From assembly GCA_023415055.1 (NCBI GenBank), contig JAEZLZ010000126.1:25110-89109 (forward strand): a stretch of 64,000 nt of DNA. The letters run 5' to 3'. The translations under genes and the position numbers were made by a program. The stretch is from Bacillota bacterium. Lineage in GTDB: Bacteria > Bacillota > Clostridia > Lachnospirales > Lachnospiraceae. Of the stretch, positions 52,143 through 61,328 are shown piece after piece. The notes under the pieces were generated by a model. It was not told where the DNA came from and made no database searches. It was given only the letters and a program-made list of their open reading frames with translations. Within the stretch, counting starts at the first letter, position 1, and every line of letters starts with the position of its first letter.

Positions 52143-53012
52143 TTATTTGATTTTCATTTCCCATTCGATTTTCTTTTTACTGTCTACATCTTTTATGTCT
52201 TTTAAGCTATAATCTTTACCTATGGAATCCCATTTGCTTTTTCCAAGAGAATGGTATGACATAATTTCTACCTCTTTAATATTGGAATACATTTCTTTTA
52301 TTTCTTTTATTGCAGAAAAGTGCTCCTCTGTATCATTTAATCCCGGAATAATCGGACATCTTAAAACGACAGCTTTCTCAATAGAAGAAAGATAATCTAA
52401 ATTATTCAACATTTGCTCATTCGAACAGCCTGTTAACAATTTATGCCTTTCGAATCCCGTTGCTTTATAATCCAGCAAAAACAAATCCACATATTTTGCA
52501 ATCTCTTTCAATCGCTCAAATTCTATAATTCCGTTTGTTTCAATGCATGTATGTAGTTCATTGTTCTTGCTTTCTATGAGAAGCTCCATAAGAAAGTCAT
52601 ATTGAACACTTGGTTCTCCTCCAGATATCGTAATTCCGCCTCCGGAAGACTCATAATATTTCTTATCCTTTAATACTTCCTTTATTACCTCCTTAGCTGT
52701 CATATCATAGCCAAATATTTTAAGACAATGATTTGGACATTCCTCAATACATTTACCGCATTTTTTACACAACTCATAATTTACTTCGTGTTTTTCATTT
52801 ACAAATAAATGCACACCATGAGCACAAACGCTTTCACACCTTCTGCACCCACTGCATCTGCTTTGTTCAAAAGCCAGTTGTGAATTAATGATAAACGATT
52901 CCGGATTATGACACCATAAGCACCTAATATTGCAGCCTTTCAGAAATACAGTGGTTCGAATACCCGGTCCATCATGTACACTAAACTTCTGAATATCAAA
53001 TATAATTCCCAC
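52143..53012 (-). CDS. Glycyl-radical enzyme activating enzyme (radical SAM)
   Basis: The start is a GTG at 53012 after AGGAG. IQKFSVHDGPGIRTTVFLKGCNIRCLWCHNPES is the signature of PFL-activase-type enzymes with the CX3CX2C cluster. Two ferredoxin-like cluster motifs follow (CSGCRRCESVC and CKKCGKCIEECPNHC), as in activases of dehydratase-type glycyl radical enzymes. GGGITISGGEPSVQYDFLMELL is the SAM-contact motif. 289 residues. It lies 8 bp after the glycyl radical enzyme gene, so it surely installs that enzyme's radical. Confidence 0.95.
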   Translation of the reverse strand: MGIIFDIQKFSVHDGPGIRTTVFLKGCNIRCLWCHNPESFIINSQLAFEQSRCSGCRRCESVCAHGVHLFVNEKHEVNYELCKKCGKCIEECPNHCLKIFGYDMTAKEVIKEVLKDKKYYESSGGGITISGGEPSVQYDFLMELLIESKNNELHTCIETNGIIEFERLKEIAKYVDLFLLDYKATGFERHKLLTGCSNEQMLNNLDYLSSIEKAVVLRCPIIPGLNDTEEHFSAIKEIKEMYSNIKEVEIMSYHSLGKSKWDSIGKDYSLKDIKDVDSKKKIEWEMKIK

Positions 53013-53020
53013 TCTTACTC

Positions 53021-55255
53021 CTAACTTGCCTCATAAGTTGTTCTTGCAATAAGTTCATTTTGTACAACTTCGTCAAGCTCAACAAATCTTGCGCTAAAAC
53101 CACCGATACGAATGATCAGATTCTGATAGTCTTTCTGATTTTTCTTCGCATTGACCAAGTCATCTCTTCCAACAACCATAAGATTGATTTGACTTCCATT
53201 GTTCTCTAAAAAAGTTCTGATAACCATTTTTACTTTATCGTAACTTTTATTAAATAACTCTTTCGAGAAGCGTACATTGTTAATTACACCTGCATGAATG
53301 CTATGGTCAAACTTACTCATGGAATTAAGTAGTGCCGTAATACCACTCTTATCTGCACCAATGGATGCACCATTCGCATTTGCCATAGGCGCTCCATCAT
53401 TACGTCCACACGCAGACGCCTTGGTATACTTCCCCCAAACCGCACTTTCGCTATTATTTACACTGACCATATTGTATTTATTAATACCAATAACATCTGT
53501 AAACTCCATACTCTTCAGAGAAACATAATTAAAAACCTTAAGGGCCATATCATCTGCATATTCATCATCGTTGCCATATTTCGGACAATCTAACATCATT
53601 CTTTGTTCCTTTTCATAGCCCATAAAATTTTCATCTAAGATATGAACAAGTTCTTTCAATGTCATTACCTGGTCATCATATACTAGCTTCTTAATCGCTA
53701 TTAAGCTATCAGCCGCTGAAATCATACCCATAATTTCAGTCGTACCATTTAAGTAGCGTACACCTCCTTCAAAAATAGGCTTTTTTCTCTGAATGCAATC
53801 TTTCATTAACAGACTTAGATGCAAAAAAGCCGCATTTTCTTCCATAAGGTTGTAGCATTCCTTCTGAGCCCAAGCAGCAATAGCTATTTCACTATCAATC
53901 TGGATAGTAAAGGCTTTCCACAAATCCTCAAAGGTTTTAAAATCCTCTACATCCCCAGTATCTGGCCCAGCTATTTGATTGTAATAGCAATCTTTACCAT
54001 GATGAAGTGCTAACTCCAGTCCCTTTAATAGATTAATACCACTATTCGGAGTACCAATACTTCGACCTTCCAGTATATATTCTCCACATCCTGCAGGAAT
54101 ATAGGACTCCGCATCTTCTTCTGTTACATTAAATACTTTCATAATTGCAGGTATATTGGTATCATCACTATATAGAATTGGGAAGGAACATCCTTCTGCA
54201 TTTACTTTTAGTGCTTTCTCAAAAACAAGTTCATTCATTCCCTTATAATATCTTAATGTTAACTGAGGAACAACATCTTTAAATCTTCTGGACGTTTCCA
54301 TAATAACCATTGCTAACTGATCCGCATTTTCTTCATTTCGTCTACCCTTGCCACCAATTACAACACGGGTATCATGAATCTTTCCAATAAATTTGTAATG
54401 TTTATATAGCTGAGTAATATAAGCAATTGCGGTTTCTTCATCAATTCTTTCATGTTTTAAGTCGTCCACATATAAATCGCCTAAGAATACATCCATACGA
54501 CCATGATTCATTAAGTCAGATATAACTGCATAAATCCAATATAATTGTAAGCCTTCCATAAATGTTTCCGGCTTCTTATCCTTAATATTTGATAATGTAG
54601 TCAACAGCTTTTCTAAATGTTCTGTTGGTTCATCTTTTAACAGCATTCTGACTTGCGTCTCATAAGTTTCAATTGCATCTTCAAGTGTATCAATGGTTAT
54701 CTCCAAGGCCTCGGTAAAAGAATGATCCGATTTGTACTTTTTAACTTCTTCTCTTAATCCCGGTATTCCGAGCTGCACTAATTTATCCAAATCAGGAATC
54801 GTAAGAGAAAGTCTGCCAGTGGGTGTAGAACCGGTACCCAGACGATTATCTTTGCCCATAAGGCCGCCTGTTTTTTTGTACTTTTCTAAATCACTGTGTT
54901 TTTCTGTAAATCTATCATTCAATTTTTTCAGCGTGTTTTCACTCTTCCAGTAATCAAATGCTTCTCGATACTCTTTCGTATTACCATTCTCTTTCTCATA
55001 TATATCTAAACATTCCATCGTGAGCTCTTCATTTAAATAGTAAGTATATAAACCACCATATTGTGGGCTAAACCCTACAACGCCATGCTTTACTCTCCCT
55101 ACAATTAATTCGTCCTTATCCATTGGAACAAGAATATGGAATGTTTGTAATTTCAAGCAATTTGCTTCTCTTAAATACTTATCTTCGGTAGTTCTATAGA
55201 CATGCGTGAATTTCAGCAAATAGTCCAGTTGTCTTTTTGCTTCCTCTAAATTCAT
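53021..55255 (-). CDS. Glycyl radical enzyme of unassigned substrate, dehydratase/eliminase type
   Basis: The 744-residue protein belongs to the pyruvate formate-lyase superfamily. The glycyl radical loop near the C-terminus reads IRIGGFSARFVELDEV, with Gly719 the likely radical site. The active-site Cys is Cys390 in PAGCGEYILEGR, with Glu392 two residues later. A C-x-E pair is the mark of eliminases such as glycerol/propanediol dehydratase and choline lyase, but those read GCVE; the GCGEY form is not one I know from characterised enzymes. PFL (Cys-Cys pair) is excluded. Two Gfo/Idh-type oxidoreductases, an AraC regulator and a sugar importer lie upstream, so a sugar-derived substrate is inferred. 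Confidence 0.9.
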   Translation of the reverse strand: MNLEEAKRQLDYLLKFTHVYRTTEDKYLREANCLKLQTFHILVPMDKDELIVGRVKHGVVGFSPQYGGLYTYYLNEELTMECLDIYEKENGNTKEYREAFDYWKSENTLKKLNDRFTEKHSDLEKYKKTGGLMGKDNRLGTGSTPTGRLSLTIPDLDKLVQLGIPGLREEVKKYKSDHSFTEALEITIDTLEDAIETYETQVRMLLKDEPTEHLEKLLTTLSNIKDKKPETFMEGLQLYWIYAVISDLMNHGRMDVFLGDLYVDDLKHERIDEETAIAYITQLYKHYKFIGKIHDTRVVIGGKGRRNEENADQLAMVIMETSRRFKDVVPQLTLRYYKGMNELVFEKALKVNAEGCSFPILYSDDTNIPAIMKVFNVTEEDAESYIPAGCGEYILEGRSIGTPNSGINLLKGLELALHHGKDCYYNQIAGPDTGDVEDFKTFEDLWKAFTIQIDSEIAIAAWAQKECYNLMEENAAFLHLSLLMKDCIQRKKPIFEGGVRYLNGTTEIMGMISAADSLIAIKKLVYDDQVMTLKELVHILDENFMGYEKEQRMMLDCPKYGNDDEYADDMALKVFNYVSLKSMEFTDVIGINKYNMVSVNNSESAVWGKYTKASACGRNDGAPMANANGASIGADKSGITALLNSMSKFDHSIHAGVINNVRFSKELFNKSYDKVKMVIRTFLENNGSQINLMVVGRDDLVNAKKNQKDYQNLIIRIGGFSARFVELDEVVQNELIARTTYEAS

Positions 55256-55352
55256 AAATCCCTCACTTTCTGATTATATTCTTCTTTATGGCCTCCTCGG
55301 TAATCAGTCCAAAGAAATCCAATATAAATCCAATAGGAAACTATATTACTAC

Positions 55353-56198
55353 CTACAAACAAACCCACTCAAAAGGTGTCTCACAAGCCTTTAGGGCTGC
55401 TGCTCGCACCGCAATAACACTAATTGTCTGTTCCTGGGGCACAGGTACTATACCCGTTTCAAAGAACTCAATCATAGCCTTAATAAACAATCCAAAGTAA
55501 TCGGACTTGATTTCATAGAGCATAGCATTATTGTCCCCATCTACGGTTGTGATACGAAAGCTGCTTTCCTTATCATTTCTGTGATAAATCTGCGCATATC
55601 TTCCGTCTTCAAATTCAATAATCATAGAAGGATGTACTCTGTCTCCTAAAAACATAAGACGTGTAGCCCTGCTATTCATTAGTTTCATAACCTGCTCAAT
55701 CTGGTGTATGGAATAAACTTCAAGACTGGACGGACCTTCGCTGTAAATCTTGTAAATACTATCCGTATCTATTTCCTGCAACTCCGTTGAAAAACGTAAG
55801 GCAGAAGAAGAAAAGCACTTGGTCTGACCTTGATTGGCATTGTCAAAAATACGTATCGCAGTTTCCTTATCCGGAGCAAATGTTTTATCCACATAGGTAT
55901 GCTTGCCTGATTTGAGAGGAAGGTCACAAAGTATCTCATGCATTTCCGGATTATCCGGGGATAGAACGATCAACGCATCGCTCTTTTCAATAACCTCTTC
56001 TATGCTGTCAAGCAGTTCTATTCTATGTAGCTTCGCCCACTCCTTGTTAGACATCCGTCCCAATTCAATCGGTGGTTCACTATATGCATAAGCATAACAG
56101 ACCTGATATTTTCCATCGGTTGCCTTTGCAATCATATCCGGATAATTATCTGCATGCCATTCGTTTAAATAATAATCGATGAAACCTATTTTCTTCAT
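55353..56198 (-). CDS. Divergent Gfo/Idh/MocA-type oxidoreductase
   Basis: The Rossmann start (KKIGFIDYYLNEWHADNYPDMI) lacks the usual GxGxxG. The catalytic region (LKSGKHTYVDKTFAPDKETAIRIF) keeps a Lys equivalent to the EKP lysine but as VDK. The C-terminal domain (STELQEIDTDSIYKIYSEGPSSLEVYSIHQIEQVMKL, RFRITTVDG) and length (281) fit a shortened Gfo/Idh member. It follows the second oxidoreductase gene by 12 bp, and the glycyl radical enzyme gene begins about 100 bp after it. It may act on the product or precursor of that enzyme. NAD binding is uncertain without the usual loop. Confidence 0.7.
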   Translation of the reverse strand: MKKIGFIDYYLNEWHADNYPDMIAKATDGKYQVCYAYAYSEPPIELGRMSNKEWAKLHRIELLDSIEEVIEKSDALIVLSPDNPEMHEILCDLPLKSGKHTYVDKTFAPDKETAIRIFDNANQGQTKCFSSSALRFSTELQEIDTDSIYKIYSEGPSSLEVYSIHQIEQVMKLMNSRATRLMFLGDRVHPSMIIEFEDGRYAQIYHRNDKESSFRITTVDGDNNAMLYEIKSDYFGLFIKAMIEFFETGIVPVPQEQTISVIAVRAAALKACETPFEWVCL

Positions 56199-56210
56199 AC
56201 CTTCACCTCC

Positions 56211-57260
56211 TTAAAGTACGATTTCCTTATGCTCCTTAGCGGAACGATAAATTGCATCCATCATCTGTGCTGTAATAATATTGGTATCAATATGAGAAAC
56301 CAATTTTTCTCCGGATTCCACACATGCAATAAACCGATCAATTTCTTCCTGAAACATCGGTTTTTCCTGATTCGCATAGGTTGTTGCAGTCAGCATGCCA
56401 TTCTTCGTGGAATAAAGAGTAAAGCCTTTACCATATTGAAGTCTTGCTCCACCCTTTGTTCCCATAAAATCAATAAACAGCTCATCTTCACCAATATTTT
56501 GCGCCCAGGCTCCATTAAAAGTGATAACAGGACCTTCTGTACGTACCATACCGGTAACACCGTCCTCCACGTCATATGTTCCATCCTTCACTTCCGGTCC
56601 GGCCCACATACTTACATACACATACTCTGAAATAGGATTACCAAAACTGGAAAAGGTTTCAGCAGATACGCTTTTTGTTCTGGGATCGCCACAGCAGTAC
56701 ATAACAATATCAAAGAAATGTACTCCCCAATCAATGGTTACGCCACCACCTGCAATTTCTTTTGTGGTAAAAGCGCCCCCAAGCCCAGGTATGCTTCGCT
56801 GACTTCGAAAGCTAACATATACTTGATAAATGTCACCCAGCTCCCCTTGGTCTATCAGCTCTTTTAATTTATTTACATTGGTATTAAAGCGATTTACCAC
56901 ACCAATATTTAGTATCTTTCCCGTTTCATGCTGCACCCTTTGCATTTCTAAGGCTTCCTCATATACTCTGGCCGCAGGCTTTTCACATAACACATGCTTC
57001 CCAGCCTTCATAGCATCTATCGCAATTTTGCTATGTACTAAATTTGGTGTGCAAATAGATACTGCTATAACCTCTTCATCCGCTAATACCTCTTTATAAT
57101 CTGTTACTGCAATTCCACATTCATACTTTTCTACTGCTGCCTTCGCTTTCTCCGGAAGAATATCGCAGAAATACTTGATTTCTGCCTTAGGGTTTTTCAT
57201 ATAGGCCGGAATATGAGCATTATTAGCAATTGTTCCACATCCGATTACTGCTATCTTCAT
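56211..57260 (-). CDS. Gfo/Idh/MocA family NAD(P)-dependent oxidoreductase
   Basis: The start is at 57260 (MKIAVIGCGTIANNAHIPAY) after AAAGGAG. KIAVIGCGTIANNAH binds NAD(P); HVLCEKPAARVYEEALEM holds the catalytic EKP lysine; DWGVHFFDIVMYCCG provides the conserved GxHxxD histidine/aspartate. 349 residues is typical. Members oxidise or reduce hydroxyls of sugars, inositols and sugar acids. Its gene follows the AraC regulator gene (which ends about 95 bp upstream) and precedes the second oxidoreductase, so both enzymes probably act in the same catabolic route as the glycyl radical enzyme. Confidence 0.92.
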   Translation of the reverse strand: MKIAVIGCGTIANNAHIPAYMKNPKAEIKYFCDILPEKAKAAVEKYECGIAVTDYKEVLADEEVIAVSICTPNLVHSKIAIDAMKAGKHVLCEKPAARVYEEALEMQRVQHETGKILNIGVVNRFNTNVNKLKELIDQGELGDIYQVYVSFRSQRSIPGLGGAFTTKEIAGGGVTIDWGVHFFDIVMYCCGDPRTKSVSAETFSSFGNPISEYVYVSMWAGPEVKDGTYDVEDGVTGMVRTEGPVITFNGAWAQNIGEDELFIDFMGTKGGARLQYGKGFTLYSTKNGMLTATTYANQEKPMFQEEIDRFIACVESGEKLVSHIDTNIITAQMMDAIYRSAKEHKEIVL

Positions 57261-57355
57261 AATGATTTCTCCTTTTATATAATATATTTGCACTGCGTCT
57301 TGTGCCTTTGATCTAACCGCATTCTCTCTGATTGAGATAACATCTATACTGCATT

Positions 57356-58237
57356 CTAAACTAATTCATCGATGGTTTTTAAAAAAGTTTTTGGCGTACA
57401 TTTGTAATACTTTTCAAAAATCTTATAAAAATAACTTAAGTTATTAAATCCACACATATAGCATATTTCTAATATACTATAATTTCCTTCCAGCAATAAC
57501 TCTGTTCCATAATTAATTTTCTTTATGTTTATAAATTCTGTTGGCGTTATACCTAAGTAGCGTTTAAATCCTCTGGTCAAATGTTCTTGTGATACATTTG
57601 CAAGCTCGATCATCTTAGTTAAACCTTGCAGATAATTCTCCTTATTTTCCATCTCATCTATCATGTTTTTAAACCAAATAGGAATAGTAATGGTATCTTC
57701 CTGATAATCTGCATCATAATAAAAATGATATACAATTTCGGGAAAAATAGACATAAAGTACCTTCGCCTTTCTATGCCTTTCTCCTTTTTTGATATCAAT
57801 TGTAATTTTTGAAGCATATCCCAACACTGTGATCCTTCCAGCTTAATCATAGGTGGGTTCTTGGATTTGTGAAATTCCGACAAATCAACTTCAATAAGCT
57901 TACAAACACGTTCCACAAACTCGCTTTCAAAACCTACGGAAATTAATTCCATGTCAAAGTTATTAATAAATTTATATTGATGAGTATCAAAGGGTCTGAT
58001 AAATACTAATGCACCTTTCGACAAAACCTGTGCTTCTCCGTTAACCTCATGAATGGCTTTTCCTTCCACTACATAAAAGATTTCATGAAAATCGTGTGTA
58101 TGTAGTCGGTATGTTTCGCTAACACTCTTTTGATGTATGTATGCCACTCCGCAAGCTTTATCAGGGTCCGGTAAAGATAAATATACGATCTTTGAATCCA
58201 TTTCTGGATTTATTTCCTCTCTCATTTCATCTCTCAT
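57356..58237 (-). CDS. AraC family transcriptional regulator with N-terminal cupin
   Basis: The start is placed at an internal ATG at 58237 with GGAAGG nine bases upstream; the longer frame to 58330 and the ATG at ~58201 are alternatives. RLHTHDFHEIFYVVEGKAIHEVNG is the cupin sugar-sensing region. The C-terminal two helix-turn-helix motifs (MIELANVSQEHLTRGFKRYLGITPTEFINIKKI; SILEICYMCGFNNLSYFYKIFEKYYKCTPKTFL) are intact. It lies between the binding-protein gene (with its terminator) and the catabolic genes and probably controls both in response to a sugar. Confidence 0.9.
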   Translation of the reverse strand: MRDEMREEINPEMDSKIVYLSLPDPDKACGVAYIHQKSVSETYRLHTHDFHEIFYVVEGKAIHEVNGEAQVLSKGALVFIRPFDTHQYKFINNFDMELISVGFESEFVERVCKLIEVDLSEFHKSKNPPMIKLEGSQCWDMLQKLQLISKKEKGIERRRYFMSIFPEIVYHFYYDADYQEDTITIPIWFKNMIDEMENKENYLQGLTKMIELANVSQEHLTRGFKRYLGITPTEFINIKKINYGTELLLEGNYSILEICYMCGFNNLSYFYKIFEKYYKCTPKTFLKTIDELV

Positions 58238-58431
58238 TTTGTCTCGCCTTCCATCTCTCATCAGGAATTCATATCCATTGTACCTATCATACCACACCCA
58301 GCAACATATTTGTTTCTTGTTTCTATTCACTAATTACCAGTTCATTATTGTCATGTACTTTTATAACAATCATTCATTTTTTCCGAAAAATATTCACCGG
58401 ATTATGCACATATTGAAACATCTTTATGAAA

Positions 58432-58461
58432 GAGACGCAGTATAAGATATTACTGCGTCTC
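58432..58461 (-). terminator. Terminator after the sugar-binding protein gene
   Basis: GAGACGCAGTA pairs with TACTGCGTCTC around an eight-base loop, followed by TTTCATAAAG on the minus strand. It lies just past the binding-protein stop and separates the transporter unit from the regulator and catabolic genes. Confidence 0.8.
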
Positions 58462-58473
58462 AATTTTAACAAA

Positions 58474-60090
58474 TTACTGATTTCCCTTTGCATCTTCAAG
58501 TACCTGAGGATTCGCTTTCAAATACTCTGCAAACTGTTTTCTATATTCTTCAAGATAAGCATCTAATCCGGCTGCTTTTAGCTTTTCAATTGCAGCATCA
58601 ATATTATCTTCATAGGATACCATACCAAACTTAATTGGATAAATCGATGAAATGATTTCTGTTTGCAAATTTGTAAGTTCTGCCTGTACATTGGTAGTAT
58701 CAAAGGCGAAACCAGCAATTGGCGAAATTACATAATTATCCGACTTATATTGGTCGTAAGAGATATAAGCTTCTTGTGCATCTTCTGTATAACGGTTATA
58801 AGGAACATAACCAGTCATCCATGTATCCATAGCGTAAAGATTATTTCCGTCTTCCCCTTTCACATTTGTGATTCTTCCCTCATCGTTCACTGTATAATGT
58901 ACACCTTCAATACCAAAATGGAACAAATCATAATTATCCTGAGAAGTATACAGCCAATCAAAAAACTTAAATGCTGTTTCCGGATCTTCTGCAGTTGAAG
59001 AAACTGCGTTCATGTTCTGGCCATAAGTATAAATCATATCAGGCTTGTCCGGAAAAGCTCTAGTCCATTTAACTGATGTATCCTTTCCTGTATTTAGCTT
59101 AATGGTATTTTGTACATTAGCGTCAAATGTATTCGATGGTAAAAATGCGCCATAATTAGCATCATCATATTTTGCCTGAGAATCTAAATTAAGTATATCC
59201 GGGTTGATCAGTCCTTCTTGGTATAACTTAGAATAAAATTCACAGTCCTTCTTAAATTCTTCTGACTCATAGAAAGAATCAATTGTTCCATCCTGTCTTG
59301 AAAGAACCAGTCCCAGACTGTTTTCCACATAGAATGGATATGTATCATAGCTTCTGTGTAACCAATGTGCAGTGTCCTGATTCTGATGCATCCAATGATA
59401 TGACATCATACCACTTTCTTCCAGAATTGCGTCCTGAGATTTTTTCATCAAATCTATGATTTCATCCACGGTTTCAGGGAATTCTTTATAACCAACCTGA
59501 TTCATGATATCTTCACGATAGTGTATATAAGCCATGACATTATCAAAGTTTCTCCATGCATCCGGAATAGCATAATATTCACCATTATAAAGCGTGGATG
59601 CCCATTCCGTATCAGTAAATCTAGCCTTCAGGTTAGGATACTTATCAATATACTCTGTTACAGGAGTAATAGCACCTACACCAGCGATAGATGAAATATT
59701 TCTTACATCCTGCATAATGTGAAGAATTTCAAATTCTTCTCCGGAAGATAACATAAGGTTTAGTTTTTCTGCATAAGCGTCCCATGGAATTCTAATTATC
59801 TCCACTTCGATATCTACACCATCTTCTTCCAGTTTCTTATTCACCGCTGCTATACCCGTCTCATAATCAGCGGGCAAAACACCAGGCTGTACAATACGGC
59901 ATGGATGTTTTTCTCCGGTAGAGCTTTCTGTCTTTTCTGCCACTTCTGCCTTCTCATCCACATTTGCTTCAGTGCTTTCTGTTGTTTTCGCAGGATCCTT
60001 AGTCTCGGAGCTGCTACAAGCTGCAAGTATCACAATAAGGCAAGTTGCCATAGCAAGTGATATCAATTTTTTCCATATTGCTGTTTTCAT
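58474..60090 (-). CDS. Extracellular solute-binding lipoprotein of a CUT1 sugar importer
   Basis: The signal peptide ends in the lipobox LAAC with Cys25 as the lipid-anchored residue. The mature part is a long (538-residue) LplA/YtcQ-type binding protein (EFEILHIMQDVRNISSIAGVGAITPVTEYIDKYPNL, SEEFKKDCEFYSKLYQEGLINPDILN). Relatives bind pectin- or xylan-derived oligosaccharides. The gene follows the two permease genes after a 309-bp gap. The sugar is unknown; a galacturonide or rhamnogalacturonide is inferred from the GH28 gene. Confidence 0.92.
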   Translation of the reverse strand: MKTAIWKKLISLAMATCLIVILAACSSSETKDPAKTTESTEANVDEKAEVAEKTESSTGEKHPCRIVQPGVLPADYETGIAAVNKKLEEDGVDIEVEIIRIPWDAYAEKLNLMLSSGEEFEILHIMQDVRNISSIAGVGAITPVTEYIDKYPNLKARFTDTEWASTLYNGEYYAIPDAWRNFDNVMAYIHYREDIMNQVGYKEFPETVDEIIDLMKKSQDAILEESGMMSYHWMHQNQDTAHWLHRSYDTYPFYVENSLGLVLSRQDGTIDSFYESEEFKKDCEFYSKLYQEGLINPDILNLDSQAKYDDANYGAFLPSNTFDANVQNTIKLNTGKDTSVKWTRAFPDKPDMIYTYGQNMNAVSSTAEDPETAFKFFDWLYTSQDNYDLFHFGIEGVHYTVNDEGRITNVKGEDGNNLYAMDTWMTGYVPYNRYTEDAQEAYISYDQYKSDNYVISPIAGFAFDTTNVQAELTNLQTEIISSIYPIKFGMVSYEDNIDAAIEKLKAAGLDAYLEEYRKQFAEYLKANPQVLEDAKGNQ

Positions 60091-60399
60091 AATATATTCC
60101 TTCCCTCCATGTCACTCAAAAAAATTATCAAATACTTTTCTGATCGTAACATCTTCTTTTAATTTTATCATAGGTACATTTGTTAAACTACAAGCATAGT
60201 AAGAGTACATTTCTCCAAAATGCCATTTATCACATGAAACAATTGTATCTTTACTACATATTTACTATTAATCAGCTACGGTAAGGGAATCTATTCCTAA
60301 TGTGATTTAATAAATGGAGACTCTCGACTATTCTTAATCATATATTTCCTCCTCTCCTTCTATCTTAAAACTTCATTTCAGAGCTAGCACTTTGTCATA
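60091..60399. other. Gap between permease and binding-protein genes, with a tiny ORF
   Basis: This 309-bp gap holds a 14-codon minus-strand ORF at 60297-60341 (MIKNSRESPFIKSH) six bases after a strong GGAGAGGAGG site. A second, 33-residue minus frame (MYSYYACSLTNVPMIKLKED...) ends just before the binding-protein ribosome site. Neither resembles a known protein. They may be a leader peptide or remnants of a lost gene. Confidence 0.4.
60297..60341 (-). CDS. Tiny ORF with strong ribosome site, leader peptide or gene remnant
   Basis: The ORF encodes MIKNSRESPFIKSH (14 residues), starting six bases after GGAGG in GGAGAGGAGG. The ribosome site is as good as those of the real genes nearby, but no conservation can be checked here. 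It could be a regulatory leader peptide for the binding-protein gene or the truncated 5' end of a lost gene. Confidence 0.25.
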   Translation of the reverse strand: MIKNSRESPFIKSH

Positions 60400-61305
60400 T
60401 CATCCTTTTACTGCACCTACAACCATACCCTTTACAAAGTATTTCTGTAGATAAGGATAGAGGAAAATGATCGGGCCCATAGTCACGATAGACATAGCCA
60501 TCTTAAAGCTTTCTTTCGGAGGATTTGAAGTCCCCATCGCACCTGCTGCCATTCTACTCAAAGCAGTTATCTCTGACTGAATCTTAAACAATAGCATCTG
60601 CAGATTATAGTTATCCGCATTATTTATTAACATTGCAGCATTGAAATAATTATTCCAGTAACCTATTGCATAGAATAGGGCGATTGTTGCAAGCACCGGC
60701 TTACACAGTGAAAAATAAATCCTGAATGCAATTGCAATGTCTCCTGCACCGTCGATTTTCGCCGAATCATCAAGTTCCTCCGGTATTCCTTTCACAAAGT
60801 TTCGTACTAAAAACATATTGAACGGCGAAAACATCAGAGAAGGTACAATCAATGCAAAGATATTATCGTAACAGCCCAAGTTTTTGGACATCATATACCA
60901 AGGAACAAGACCTGTAGAAAATACCATTGTTATGTAGAAATATAGTGCCAAGTTGTTTCTGTATTTACAATTTCTATTGGCTAGTGCATAGCCTGCACCA
61001 AACGTAATAAATGATGCAATTAGAGTTCCTATCAATGTCACACAAATCGTAATCAAATATGCTCTAGGTAAACCAGAACCCTTAATAAACAACATACGAT
61101 AAGCAGATACTGACCATTCCAAAGGCCAAAAGGAATAACCATTCAGCGTAATTGATTTTTCCGATGAAAAGGATACAATAAAAACCAAAACAAACGGTAC
61201 AATACATATCAGTGCATAGACTGTAATCATAACATGAATTAGGACACTTGCTATTCTTTCACCAATACTGGATTTTTTTGTGCTTTCCTTTTTTCTTAAT
61301 GACAT
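60400..61305 (-). CDS. CUT1 ABC sugar transporter permease (LplC/YtcP type)
   Basis: The start is at 61305 (MSLRKKESTKK) after AAGGAGG. Six membrane segments are visible, and the ATPase-contacting EAA-type loop reads GIPEELDDSAKIDGAGDIAIAFRIYF. The C-terminal KYFVKGMVVGAVKG is typical of YtcP-type permeases. 301 residues. It overlaps nothing once the start is corrected and lies 24 bp after the partner permease gene. Confidence 0.92.
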   Translation of the reverse strand: MSLRKKESTKKSSIGERIASVLIHVMITVYALICIVPFVLVFIVSFSSEKSITLNGYSFWPLEWSVSAYRMLFIKGSGLPRAYLITICVTLIGTLIASFITFGAGYALANRNCKYRNNLALYFYITMVFSTGLVPWYMMSKNLGCYDNIFALIVPSLMFSPFNMFLVRNFVKGIPEELDDSAKIDGAGDIAIAFRIYFSLCKPVLATIALFYAIGYWNNYFNAAMLINNADNYNLQMLLFKIQSEITALSRMAAGAMGTSNPPKESFKMAMSIVTMGPIIFLYPYLQKYFVKGMVVGAVKG

Positions 61306-61328
61306 AATTACCTCCTTGAACCTGTTAA

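Noticed and set aside
53021..55255. Pyruvate formate-lyase
   Set aside because: The active site has a single Cys in GCGEY, not the Cys-Cys pair of PFL, and the neighbours do not suggest mixed-acid fermentation.
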